Origin: Apiosordaria backusii
Taxonomy: Eukaryota > Ascomycota > Sordariomycetes > Sordariales > Lasiosphaeriaceae
Length of the DNA: 64,000 nt
NCBI GenBank assembly: GCA_030549205.1
Contig: JAUKTV010000014.1
Coordinates: 434,001-498,000 of the forward strand
Direction of reading: 5' to 3'
Shown here in pieces: positions 1-11,334 of this stretch. The stretch's first letter is position 1, and each line of letters starts with the position of its first letter. Under the pieces are notes generated by a model. It was not told the DNA's origin. It saw nothing but the letters and a program-made list of their open reading frames with translations, and ran no database searches. The translations under genes were made by a program, and so were the position numbers.

Positions 1-894
1 GGAAGGCCACCTCCGCCACCCACACTGCGAGCAGGTCTTGCTAGGACAGGTCCTGCTGCATCAATACAATATGCAAACCCAGGTCGACAAACTTTAACAC
101 TGGCTATGGAGGTGCTTGCGGCTATGAAACAAACAGCAATTGCGCCAAAGTACTGGGAGTACCTCACCGAGACCCTCGAGATTGAGCCCGATCACATCAA
201 CTACAACGCATATCTCAAGTGCTTGCGAATTGGCCACGCATCGGGCGAAGTGGCCAAGCTGATTGAAGCTTACCCTCCGCAAATGCTCAACCGCGTGACT
301 TTCCGCCTCGGCCTCAACTCATGCATCAACGACCGAAACAACATCAACGTCTTCCAGAACGGAACCAAGATCGTTGATGTCATGTTCAAGGAGATGCAGA
401 AGCCCGACCCTTTAACGATGCGTCTCTACTTACATCTGGCACGTATCGCAAAGAGCAACTTCCGGAAGCAGGATGAGAAGACCAAGTTTGCGTATGGCGG
501 GCAGATCAGCACCACCATTGACCGGCTGTTCCCAGTCCTGAACACCTTCGCCAGGTCCTTGTCGTACCCGGAGCAGCCAACAAAGTCGCCCGAGGAGGCA
601 GTCGAGGCCCACAAAGAGGAAATGCTAGAGACCTTGGCAACAGCTCGACATCTCATCTCGGCCATCGATGTAGTCTGCCATGAGCACATTGTGAAACCGG
701 CAACAGCCAAGGAGCTTATGAAGAAGAGGAGGACGCTCAGCATCATGATTGAGAGGTTTTTGGAGAAGATCTATCCCCATAGAAAGTTGGGGCGCACGAA
801 CCACAACCCTGATTTGCAAAAGGATGAATGGGTGCAGAACGCGAGCCCTGATCAGCTCCAAGAAGATCTCAAGGGGAATTGGTCGTGGGAATAG
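1..894 (+). CDS. Pentatricopeptide-repeat (PPR)-like protein, C-terminal part (5' end outside window)
   Basis: The frame is open from the first base of the window to the stop at 892-894, so the true start lies upstream; the first Met seen (106) is internal. The visible ~297 residues are mostly amphipathic helices, with PPR-like pairs such as 'INYNAYLKCLRIGHASGEV', 'RLGLNSCINDRNNINVF' and 'LTMRLYLHLARIA'. A charged helical tail ends in NWSWE. Fungal proteins of this type are usually mitochondrial RNA-binding factors for organelle transcript processing or translation; the targeting end is not visible here. Codon use is normal and there is no sign of RIP. The PPR call comes from helix pattern and sequence flavour, not a profile search; another helical-repeat family is possible. 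Confidence 0.6.
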   Translation, partial: GRPPPPPTLRAGLARTGPAASIQYANPGRQTLTLAMEVLAAMKQTAIAPKYWEYLTETLEIEPDHINYNAYLKCLRIGHASGEVAKLIEAYPPQMLNRVTFRLGLNSCINDRNNINVFQNGTKIVDVMFKEMQKPDPLTMRLYLHLARIAKSNFRKQDEKTKFAYGGQISTTIDRLFPVLNTFARSLSYPEQPTKSPEEAVEAHKEEMLETLATARHLISAIDVVCHEHIVKPATAKELMKKRRTLSIMIERFLEKIYPHRKLGRTNHNPDLQKDEWVQNASPDQLQEDLKGNWSWE

Positions 895-1386
895 ATGAAT
901 GGTTGCGAGAGGCTCATGGCGTCTCTGTGTATCTCCAGTGAACATATGTACGATGTTGGTGTATAAGACTATCTACCACACATGACCTTGATGAACAATG
1001 GTATTCAAATGAAATATCTACAAACAAAGAATCCCGAGATTGTGTGGTCAAGCATGGCCACTTTATGTTGTGAAGACTAGAAAGACATTGATGAAGTACC
1101 TCAGGCTGCCGAGCCCAAGTGTCGCAGAACGGTCAACGCTTTTCTCCGCTTTTTGGCTCACTGGGGTTATTGGCTTAAAAGGAATTCTCTTCCGGCCAAT
1201 TCCTTTCCATTCTGGGCTGGGATGGATTGTGTACTTTCTGAACTGAACTGCTCTTCTCTTTCCCGCTTGCCCGCCCCCTTTCAACAACAATCAACCCACG
1301 GCAACGTTCGTGATCGAAAACCGCACTGTCCTACAAAACTTGGCTCGTGCACGCAACCCACCAAAAGCCATTGGCACGTGCGCGCG
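895..1386. other. Intergenic: 3' end of the PPR gene and promoter of the RRM gene
   Basis: About 490 bp between two same-strand genes. No ORF resembles a protein. The right half is moderately pyrimidine-rich, as expected of a fungal promoter and leader. No confident TATA or CCAAT element was identified. Confidence 0.5.
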
Positions 1387-2943
1387 ATGGCGACTCCACT
1401 GACGCGCCAGGGCCCTGCTCGGAGCGAACGCGCTCCAGAGCCCGGTTGCGACCACGAAGAAGCCGACTGTGCTCGCCGCGATTACCAGTTGGCCTTCGAC
1501 ATCACCACCAGCGTTCTGAGTGGTGTTTTGAAAACTCGCCTTGCTCCGCCCCCGTCGTCGCCGCCTTCGAAAGTCAAACCCGAAGTACAGGCCAAAGTGC
1601 AGCCTGAACCATCGACGACGCTCTCGCGATCCGAGAAGCGCAAAAATCAGAGGCGACGTGCCAAAGCGAGACAATTGTTGGCCCAAGTGCAACCTGAATC
1701 ACCGACGCAGCTCTCGAAATCTCAGAAGCGCAAAGCTCAGAAGCGACTTGCCAAAGCAAGAGAGTTGTTGGGCATCATGGCCCCCACCAAGGACACCGCC
1801 AAAAAAGCCGCGGCCGACTTTGAGAAGATTATTCAGGACGGTAAGTCGCAATGTGTCTTGTCAATGGATTTCAAGAACACACATCCTGACCATGTTTTTC
1901 GTTGCTCCTAGGTCGCGCGAGAAAGAAGAACGAGGCGCTCGCTGCCAAAATCTTTAGCACAGATCGTCACTCGAGCACTCCTGGTTCTAATGGAAAAGCC
2001 AGCAAGGCCACCGCACCTGGCGGGTGGCTCGCCAGTCGTGCAGGTGTGAAAAAGGTTCGATCTTGTTCTTGTTGTCTCGACTCCATCCGATTTCCCCGCT
2101 GACCTGTGTCTTCATCAGCAACCCCCCAAGGGTCCCCGGCACAGCACCGGTAACATCAACGGTGAATGGACTCACGATCTACACACCCAACCCCCGAAAG
2201 GCCCCAAGGCCATGAACAGCGGCAACACTTCCTCCCTTGCTGCCCGCATCTCGAACCCCAATGGGCCTCCCTCCCACGCCCCCACCGGTCCCAAGGCGAA
2301 ACGTCGCGCTGCCCAAATAGTTAGCGGCCTAGAGAGATCAGGATTCGGGCAGAACCAGCCTCCCCAGGGTCCCAAACAGAAGTCGCAGAACATTCCCATC
2401 AAGAAGTCGCAGAACGTTCCCACCGGTCCCTCTGCCAATAGCACATTCAACAAAGGCATCTCCATCCGCGGCCTTGCCGGTCCCTACGTCGTCATGGCTC
2501 AAAACTTCGCCCCCGGTACAACAGCAGCTGATATCGAGAGCGCCATGACCCCTGTCGGAGGCATCATCACCTCATGCCGCGTCCTCAAGCAGTCCCCCAT
2601 CGTCATCGCCGAGGTCATCTTCGAGAGCAAGGACGGCGCGGACAACGTCATCGCCATATTTGACAAGCAGACAGCCGACGGCAGAGTGCTGAGCGTCTAC
2701 CACAAGGTCCCAAACGTACCCGCCCCTCGAAGCAACAGTCAGAGCAATCGAAACAGCGGCTGGGATCAAGACGACAGTGTTGTGGACGGCAGCTGGGGGT
2801 TTGACGAGCCCATGCAGGTTGATGCTAACGGATCTTCTTCTTCGTCGGGTGGCAATGGCAAGCCGCCGCCTACGGGACCGAGCCTGTATAGTGATAGCTT
2901 GGTTAGTAAGACTAACCGGTGGGGGAGGGGGTTCAAGAGATAA
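1387..2943 (+). CDS. RRM-like (alpha-beta plait) nucleic-acid-binding protein, two introns
   Basis: Exons are 1387-1840, 1912-2054 and 2119-2943. Intron 1 (71 bp) has donor GTAAGT and intron 2 (64 bp) has a weaker donor GTTCGA; both have a CTGAC branch site. This gives 473 aa from Met1387, or 343 aa from Met1777 (MAPTKDTAKK...), which is the start I would expect from related Pezizomycotina proteins. The core is a basic, Gly/Pro/Ser-rich N half containing 'GNINGEWTHDL', then an RRM-like fold at about residues 183-266 of the short form ('ISIRGLAGPYVVMAQNFAPG' to 'GRVLSVYHK'). The tail is acidic, then Ser/Gly-rich, and ends in a basic GRGFKR. The likely role is mRNA binding or export; this is inferred from the fold only. 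The extension from 1387 is in frame with no stop and holds a 30-residue tandem duplication, so a longer isoform is plausible. Confidence 0.8.
1591..1770 (+). repeat. Two tandem 90-bp units (30 codons each) in the N-terminal extension
   Basis: Units 1591-1680 and 1681-1770 lie immediately upstream of Met1777. Each encodes a lysine/arginine-rich helix of the form A-(K/Q)-VQPE...LS(R/K)S(E/Q)KRK...AKAR(Q/E)LL. The period is exactly 90 bp, the reading frame is kept, and several differences are synonymous, so the duplicated stretch looks translated. Confidence 0.85.
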
Positions 2944-3769
2944 ACAACCTGAAGAGAGGAGGAAGAGAGGAAGATGTGTACTATAGGTTTGGCTGACCTT
3001 TTCTTGCATCATATTCCACCGCCACCTGCCCTTCTAGTCAGCGATGATGGCCTGTTGATGCCTTCCAATCAGTCCCCCAGGGATAGCTAGGATGACATCA
3101 AGAGGGGAGAGAATGAGATGGGAGAGGAGGTCAGCTGTTGTAATATTTACCAAGGACAAAGGGAGTTGAAGGCTGTTCATGCATAAAAGAAGAAGAAGAA
3201 GAGCGAAGAGTGTTTACTTCATGGCACAAAGTCAGTGGTGACATGACATGGACCGGTCACAAGGGCATTGGGGACAAGGAGGGGACAAGGGAGGGGAAAA
3301 AAAGAATGTGGCATGGCGTTTGAGGATGGGGAGCGGCGTTCTTTGCTTTTTCTTTCTGACAACAGATGGGGCTTTTTTCGTCTATGATCGATCTCGCTTC
3401 ACATGGGGGGTTGATTGATTCTTCAAGGATGGAGGGGGGTGGTTCTTGCTGGATTGGTTGGATCGAGGGATTGTCGACTCTTTCTGCATACAGCTGCCTA
3501 CCGCTACCTTTTACTCTTGCCCACCCTGCCCGATTAGATAGTCGCCCTTTTTTGCTGTTTTAAGTCTCTCAAGTTGCCGGCCGGCTTTGCCTGGCTATTT
3601 TGCCTGGGGTTGTTTATGCCTAGGAGGAGGGGAGAAAGGAAGAGGGGAGAAAAGAGGAGGGCATGTGCTGACATGGGGGGAGCCGTCAAACAAACAGAGC
3701 ACAGTGATAGCAAGTGTAGATAATCAATGTAATCATACTCAAAAGCATCACTTGGTTGTGCATCTTTGG

Positions 3770-3829
3770 CATTGTGTATCTTTCCATTGTGTATCGTTCC
3801 ATTGTGTATCTTTCCATTGTGTGTCTGTG
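3770..3829 (+). repeat. 15-bp minisatellite, four units
   Basis: Four head-to-tail copies of CATTGTGTATCTTTC, with small changes in units 2 and 4. It is non-coding. Confidence 0.9.
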
Positions 3830-5474
3830 AATTTTAGTGGGAATTGGAGGTTGATTTGATCGGGGGAGATATTGAAACGAGATGTACAAGCGACTGCTAT
3901 ATCCCAAGTATACCTAGTCAACACAATGGTATTGGACTCACCTATGTATAAAATGTGTGAGGCTTAGTATATATGAATCTCGTCCCAGCTTCACATAGCA
4001 AGTGGTTTGATAGAAAGCAACATCTTGCAAAATCTATCCCAGCTCCTCTTGTATAGCAAGGTAGCTCGGCTGAGTTTGACCCCCTTCACCCGAGGTCACG
4101 CTCCGAGCAGCTGACTTTATCGAAGAGGAGTGAGTTTTCTGCTTTAGAGACTTGGAGTCTGGTTGATATGTCATCGATCGTTTGCCGCCGGCCAGGTCCT
4201 GACAGCTTCGGCAGGAGCTCGGCAATCACAACATCGCCACTCTTTGACCTGGCTTTAGGATCTGGCTATTGTATTCTTGACTTGTGTGAAATATGCGATA
4301 GTGTTTGATAGCTAAACGACAAAAAAAGCAAAACCCAAGCTCAGACGACAAGGAGCAGCGCGTGCTCACAACAACGAGGTTGACACAACCCTCCCTCCCG
4401 CGCTAAACATCAATAAAACCTGCTTGGATGGGACCTATAATACCATCATCGTTGCAGCAACCCACCCGACAGTCTCCACCGGCTCCCAGTTTGAAGATGG
4501 GTGGTTCCTCTCCGACTTTTACGCTTTTAACTACCTCTTGAATGGTTCACTTACCGACCAAGTGGATTGATGAACGGTAAATGGAGATTGAGGAGAGCGC
4601 TCGCTCGGTCGCGGCTGAGCAGAGACGCGGTATGGTTGCCACCACACAACACGCAACTAGGACTAATGGTTGTCATGCTGGATGTCTATGTCCTTGATTG
4701 CCCGCCGAAGAGGTGTTGTCCGCGAGCACGCGCGGTACAAAGACGAAACGGAGCTGAGCCGCAGCATCTTAGGCCTTGCGAGGAAGCGAGGCTCCGGGCT
4801 CGGGCACGCCGGTGAATGAATGCTCGGATGGTTGACGAGTGAATTTTGTGTAGAGTAGAGAATGGAATGGTTTTATAAAGTTCGTCCCAGCTTATCCACA
4901 ATGAGTAGATCGCCTGTCAATGCTAGGTGTGAGTTCAGACGAGTTCAGGTTGTCAACGGGGACAACGTGAGGGGTGACTTCCATAGGTACCTATTTCTTA
5001 CATTTAGTGTAAGAGGTTTGCTATGCCATATACACTGTACATCCTCAAAGTGTGCTGTTAAAGCCTACTGAAAGTTCAGGCATAACCTGACTTGAAATAC
5101 CGGCCCTGCCTTTCTAAAGTCTAGATACCTATGCAGAATAGGTAGTCTCATCAGACTTTGTCAAACACAGTCGTAGTATCTTGTAATTCACCCTTCTGAA
5201 GGTTATAATGTAGGTAGGTGTGTGATCATTATCTCACCCTACAGATGCTGTTCCCTTTTTTGTTCGAGATAAAAGCAAGGACCCAAGGTACCTTCAACAT
5301 TGACGTGATATCTGAGGTAACAACACGCCATAAAGGGCACACACAAACAGATCATCAGAACTAAGCATGTCACCTCACCTCAGATGATACAACAAGAAGC
5401 CAAATCATGTGGAGCAAGGGACTGGCTCTTTAGAAAATTCCCCTCCCCACCCCTCCCCTTCCTATTATCCATAC

Positions 5475-5503
5475 CATCCATCTATCCATCCATCCATCCA
5501 TCC
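5475..5503 (+). repeat. CCAT tetranucleotide microsatellite
   Basis: About seven CCAT units with one variant, inside a pyrimidine-rich stretch that resembles a fungal promoter. Confidence 0.85.
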
Positions 5504-5707
5504 CCTGTTCCCCTACTTAAACTTACCCCCTCCCCTTTTCCACCATCACCCGTACTACATACATACTACCTACTCTTCTACCGCTATACAATTCATCACA
5601 AGTATACATCATCACATATCATTCCATTTCATTCACAAGTACGTTCACAAGAAGGAAAAAAAAAGGGGGTTCGCTACATACACAAGAGAAGAACAGAAAA
5701 AACCACC

Positions 5708-5752
5708 ATGCCTTACAAGCAACACATCATCAAGAAAAAAAGAGACTGGTAA
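5708..5752 (+). other. Candidate 14-codon ORF in a leader-like context
   Basis: The ATG sits in an excellent context (ACCACCATGCC) after a C/A- and T/C-rich stretch typical of fungal 5' leaders. The peptide reads MPYKQHIIKKKRDW then stops. The stop overlaps a possible splice donor (GTAAGA at 5748), so this may instead be the first exon of a short spliced gene; I could not find a convincing second exon. It may also be chance. Confidence 0.2.
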
Positions 5753-6716
5753 GACGACCATGAAAGACGAGCAAAAAGAAAAACAGCAATTTTAAAACAA
5801 GAACCCCCGGCAAAGAAACCCTGAACGACAACTGCCAAGTAGGTAGGTAACTAACTAAATAACTACTTATAACACCTCCTCTCTCTTCTCTCCACTTACA
5901 TGGCAACGGGAGAAAGACAACTCTCAGCGCAGACACAGACGAAGCAACTCAGGGGGCAGAAAGCAAGCGTGTTTAATCCTCAAGGGGTGATGAAATGCGC
6001 TGTTGTGTATGTGTGTGTGACGTGGCGTGATGGTATAAAGACAGGATCCGTGTTAAAGCAAAGAGAGAGAAAAGCCAAATGCGTTTAATACCTGCTTGCC
6101 CCGCCCTACCCTCCTTGCTTGGCTGTCTCTACTGATTTCCTTCTGCTTATCCCTTCCCCCTTTCTCTCAACTTCACAAACAATTCATTTCTGCTGCTCCC
6201 CGTCCTCGATTCGCATTCCTTCCCCACTCTCTCCTTGCGCTTGCTTGCTCCTTGTAATATCTCCTCTTTCCCATCTCCTCCTCTCTAGTTTGTAATCATT
6301 TGAATGGCTGAATCGCCGCAGCGTCTCCAAGTCAGCAACAGAGTGTAGTTCTGTATACCTCACGCTGTCCTTTCGGGCGTATCAGCTTGTCATTTGGATG
6401 GGGGAGGGAGGGCCTGGATAAGACGTGTTGATTTTTAGGCGTTTTGCTAGCAATCTCGACTTTGGCAGTCTAGTCGGTCGTTTTGGCCTTGTTTGATTCT
6501 CAAGTCGGTCTGGTCGAAGCAATCTTTGACATATCGAGCCACTGAAACACTGTTTGCCTGAGATATCAGAGTCTGCGGTATCCTCTTCCAAACGAGTCAC
6601 CTGTCAAGATCTTCTGGTGTATGTAGCAAACCCCAACGCCAAATCCACCACTGTCCAGCTGCATTGTCCATGCCTGTGCCCCTCTATCCAACTTGTGGTT
6701 TGCCTCGTTGGTAACA

Positions 6717-9670
6717 TCAATGCCAGGGGCTCTGGTTACTTCCCATGAACCCTTCCTCAAGTGTTCGCTCTTCCAGATTGCGGATGAAGTTGCGTCCGGA
6801 CTGTTGGGCGCGGCTGCCTCTCCTGCCTGTCCTGGTCGATGGTCCACCCTGATCCATGCCCACTAAGCCATCAGGGGGAGGAGGGTAATAGGCAGGACTT
6901 GGTTGTAATCGAATCGGTTGGCTTGGGTCGAGATGGCTGGCCACCCTCTGGATGGCAGCTGGAATACCGCTCTGTTGCTGCTCCATGGTAGAGGCACGCG
7001 CTCTGGGTTGTTGCTGACGGTTTTGTTGCGAGTACATGTTGGCCTGGGGAATTCCGCCAGCAGCGTAGTTCGCTGGTGGCATCTGAGCAGGCGGTTGCTG
7101 CATGCCCATCTGACCGTATCCGCTCGGTTGGCTGGCATATGCAGGTGGCGCGCCGGTATGCGACCCGCCGGGGGAATACATGTTGTTATTGGAGTACAAA
7201 GGCGGTTGCTGGGGGTGGGCGGGTTGCTGGTACTGCGTTGCACCCATAGAACCATACGCTCCTTGTGCCGCTGTGCTGGCCTGTGCCTGTGCCTGCGCTT
7301 GTTGCGCCCGCTGCTTGCTCAAAGCTTCGGCTTGAATCTGCTGCGTCGTGCCTGGGGCAGGCGACCTATTCAGGGCACTCGACTTGAGGTTCATTGGTGG
7401 CACGAACTGCCCGGTGTACTTTTGCTGCGTGATAAATGGGTGCAACTTCGCTTGCTGCGGCGACCACCTCTCGAGTGGGTTGATCGTCAACAGACCCCTT
7501 ACAAAGTCGATAAACGCGATGCGGTTATTCATCTCTGCAAAATCCGAGTTAGCTAGTTTTCTTTGCCAAAAGCGTGGGCTCCAGCCTACCTCTGTCAATC
7601 TCCGACTGCTTCATGTTCTTCCGCGGCATCGGATACGACTTGATGATTTCGGGCAGCGTATTTGCTTGGAAATACTTCTTGCTGGGCTGCTCCTTGGTGT
7701 TGTGTTCCCGGGAATACTGCTCCATGCTTTTCAGGTGATACGTTCGCCTGCCAAAATCATCCTGTCTCTTCTCGAAGAAATCACCAGCTTGCTTGCCCAC
7801 TTCGATCATCCAATTTGGTGGATTTCCAAGCATCTCGACGATGCGTGAAACCTGGTTGTACTCGGAGGATCCCGGGAACAGAGGCAGACCCAGGAACAGC
7901 TCGACCACAATGCACCCCAAAGACCACATATCGATAGCTGATGAGTATGGCAGGCCTAGCAAAACTTCGGGAGATCGATAGAAGCGCGATTGGATGTAGG
8001 TGTAAACAGTCTGGCGTTCGTCGCAGGCGGACCCAAAGTCAATAATCTTGATAATGGGGCTTTCGAGGTTTTTCAAGAGGATGTTTTCGGGCTTGAGATC
8101 GCAATGAATCAACCGCGCCTTGTTGAGCAGCGTAAGCCCATTAAGCAGCTGCTGGGCAAAGACTCGGACCAGCGTTGTGCTCAATCCTCGGAATTGGTTT
8201 TGCTTGATGAGTTCGTACAAGTTTACACTCAACAGCTCGAAGACCAAGCACAGATGCTGTCTGTGAATGAACGTATCCTTGAGCCGGAGCAGATGGTGAT
8301 CATCGTTCTTGTCGAGCTTTGTATTGAGCTGCCAAAAGTGATTAGAATTCGAGATCAGCACTTGGAGAAGGATCAACCCACCAAGTCAAGCACAGACACC
8401 TCCATCATACTTTGGTTGAAGTAGGCGGTACGGTTCTTGATCACCTTGACGGCAACGACCTCTTGGGTCTTGAGATTCTGGCATTTGACGACCTGACCGA
8501 AGGTGCCCTGACCAAGGACATCCAGGATCAAATAACGGTTCCTGGCCCTTGTAGTTAGCTTCACTTGTTGCTGCCACAGTTCCTTATCGATATAAAAACA
8601 TACTTGTGCCCGGCTTCCTCGGAGCCCAGGATATCGTTGACGTAGAGGATGTAGTCGCTATCCTCGTTATCAAACCCATCGTTCTTCACACCCTTGCTTG
8701 GTTTCGTCAGGACACGACGGGGATTCCGCGCCGAAGAGTACTTGAAACTGGGATTGCAAATTTGGTAAGTCGCTGGGAGGTGCGCCGTAAGAGCTTGAAG
8801 AGGCTACCGACTTCATGTCAGTATTTACGTCACCGGTTCGATTTTGAGGGGTCAGTAATTCCAACATACACTGATGAAGCCTCCCTCTGGATTGGCTCTC
8901 CGAAATGGTGGCTGCGCGCTGATCTTGGGCTTCAAGTCAGAAAGCCCCCGGAGTTTCCTGAACTCGGGCACTGGGCCCTTGTCGTGCAGTTGCATGGCCG
9001 GTTGAGGGGGACGTTTGGGAGACTTGGGATCCATGTAAGAACCATCCATGGCCGAGATGTTATTCGATGGCGAGTAGTTGTCTGGCATAGAGGAGTAAGG
9101 ATTTAAAGGAGGTAGCTGGGAGGCGGGTGGTCGACTACTGCCATAGTACGGGTTCTGCGGGGCATAGTCTGACGACCGGGTCGGCGACTGGCGTTGCTGT
9201 GGCTGCGAATACTGGCCGCCTCCAGCTGACTTGGAGCCGTATGGTGATGTGGGAGATAACACCTCCATCGGGGAGTATCGTTGCGCAGCGGCCGAGGGCT
9301 CTTGCTGCAAGTTCGCAGCTCGTCCACCCGAGAGGTGGTGGGAATGATGGGGGCGCAGGGGATACTTGACGCTGGAATTCACGCCGGAGTAGCCATCATG
9401 GGCATCTGGCATGGCGACGTCCCCATTGCCGTCGCGAATCTGGGGGCTGGTCATGGGCGACGAGGTGGACGATGATGCCTGCTGTTGCTGCTGTTGTTGT
9501 TGTTGCGGGTTTAAGCCGCCTTGGTACTGGTCATACTTGAAGCCGGCTGGAGGTTGCGCCGCGGGCTGGCCATTGCTGGAGTACTCTCTGGGCGACATCT
9601 GGCTGGTGCCGTTGTATCGTCGTGAGCCGCCAGCGCTGGTCGGCTCGCTGTATGGCTGCCACTGCTCCAT
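6717..9670 (-). CDS. yak1: Yak1-type DYRK-family dual-specificity protein kinase
   Basis: Exons, in coding order: 9670-8870, 8803-8604, 8541-8382, 8328-7590, 7534-6717, giving 905 aa. Introns are 66, 62, 53 and 55 bp with donors GTATGT, GTATGT, GTGGGT and GTAGGC. The N-terminal ~330 residues are Pro/Ser/Gln-rich and include a 9-Gln run (56-64). The kinase domain spans about 337-668: glycine loop GQGTFG (344-349), Lys366, HCDLKPEN (462-469), DFG (484-486), and activation-loop YTY (496-498), whose Tyr is autophosphorylated in DYRK kinases. The tail is Gln/Pro-rich. In fungi Yak1 is a Ser/Thr kinase acting opposite to cAMP-PKA in stress response, growth arrest and development; here that role follows from family membership. 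The start is MEQWQPYSEP; the frame stays open upstream to Met9829, but that stretch looks like leader. Confidence 0.95.
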
Positions 9671-11334
9671 GGCTGGGTACGCCTCGAGATGCTTCGCTCC
9701 GAGTGCGTTGCGTCGTTTGCGATGCGATGTTGGAGTTGCTTGCGTCGCGGCGGAGGGTTTGGGGCCTTGGGCTCGAAAGTGGGAGGGGGGACCCGCTCGG
9801 CGGAGGCGGGTCACTGTCGAGCCAAGCAACCAAGCAAGGTCTCAAGGATGGAGCCGTTCTCAGCACGACCTGAGCTTGGAAGGCTAGGTAACAACGGGGC
9901 AGGGGCGCTTAAAGGTCTGCCGAGCTAGGAGAGGCGGGAGAGCACAAAAGGATGGACGGGAATACCTAGGGCGACGGATCAGGATCTCATTGTGCTGGAT
10001 GCGCCTTGGATGTTTGGGGGGGTTGAAAGAGCTGAGTCCAGCGGGAGTGCGAAAGTTTGGGAGCAACCACGCACTGCACCACGGCACCACACGATTTGCC
10101 CGTGTCACGGCAGCGCCAAAAACCGTACAGAGTTGTTGGCAAGCTTTTGGGGCTGCGTGCTGGGCAGTCCTTGACGACGTAATCGGCTTTTTACTCGTGT
10201 TATGTACTATCCGAAATGCTATTTCGCTTGCCGTTGCGAGAGAACTCTTTATCTCATTCTCTCTGCTGCCGTTTCAGGTGTCGCTGCTCTTTGGCACACA
10301 CATGCCACACCCACACACGACACAACAAGATGTGGCCCATGCTCAATACCACCCAATACGCGCTGGAGGGGCAAATCTCGCACTGATCTGACATTTGAAT
10401 GTTACAGTATTACGACATTTTTCGCGATGTGCTAGCCTACTGTTTGCAATATGAAGAGGACATCATCGAGTAGATTTTGATATCGCTTGCATCTTGATGG
10501 GGGCGATGTATTTCGGGTATGCCGGACGGAGATATCCAAGCAAGAACCAGCTGCCAAATTTGGACGGGGATGCAGCCTTTCATTCAAACTTCCACGCCAC
10601 TCGACAAGCCAGGATGCTCTTGGACTCCATGATGGGATGTTCGAACATGACCATGGTCTTGGTGACTGGTATATACGGACGAGTATGTACGTGGCAGATT
10701 GAATGGAGCATGTCCGCAAATTGTGTCTGTCGGTCGAGAAACAATCCATCACATATCTATATTATATCAGCAACAGACCTCCTTCATAGCGACTTACAGT
10801 GTGTATAAGCAGGACGAAACCGCGCACTGCATTGGATATGCACCAGTGTACTCCCCGTTCGGGTTCACCGTCGACTGGATTGACGATACTGAGCTACAGG
10901 TTCTCATTGGGGAAATCTGGAAGTGGATGTCAGCAACTGGCGAGTGTTGGGCATCAACTTATCAACCCCATGTCTCAGCGCCCCTTCAAGCAGCATGCGC
11001 ACAGCGTAGCCGCCCGTCTTTCGCAAAGTCAAGCAATCGTATCGTCCGGCCCAGAAAAAACCCTTCCCCTGCTGCTTGAAAGCTCTGTGTTGCTGTCGAG
11101 GTTTCCGTTTTCTGATTGCTCCAAATCTCGTCACGTGCGTGGTAGCGCCGATACCCTGGCTCCACGGTAAACTTAGCGAGGGGCCAGGCGCCAGGTACCC
11201 GGTGGACCACCGCGATGTAGAAGCTGGCAACGAAGACAAACTCCTGGCAGTTGGTCACCCTGTGCCCCACGTATCAAATTTCGCATGCTGGCCAATCGCA
11301 AAAGTGACTCATCGCGCTCTTGTATAAGATATTT
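9671..11334. other. yak1 upstream region and flank up to the heterochromatin boundary
   Basis: Normal base composition. The first ~500 bp are expected to hold the yak1 promoter and leader. Short overlapping ORFs at 10,430-11,330 on both strands show no recognisable motif or splice structure, and I do not call them genes. Composition switches to AT-rich, TA-dominated sequence within a few tens of bases of 11,335. Confidence 0.6.

Larger units (their letters stand above)
2944..6716. other. Long convergent intergenic region between the RRM gene and yak1
   Basis: 3.8 kb separates the 3' ends of two convergent genes, large for a fungal genome. No ORF here resembles a known protein. It holds a GAA-rich stretch near 3187, a 15-bp minisatellite (3770-3829), a CCAT microsatellite (5475-5503), and a leader-like segment ending in a well-placed ATG (5708). 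There are pyrimidine-rich tracts at about 5880-5900 and 6110-6290. Base composition is normal, without RIP. Confidence 0.6.

Noticed and set aside
9690..9829. Upstream Met codons extending the yak1 frame (Met9829)
   Set aside because: The added residues are basic, low-complexity and unlike Yak1 N termini; Met9670 gives the expected start.
10432..11330. Overlapping ORFs of 60-130 codons near the heterochromatin border
   Set aside because: They overlap on both strands, lack recognisable motifs or introns, and none stands out from the others.
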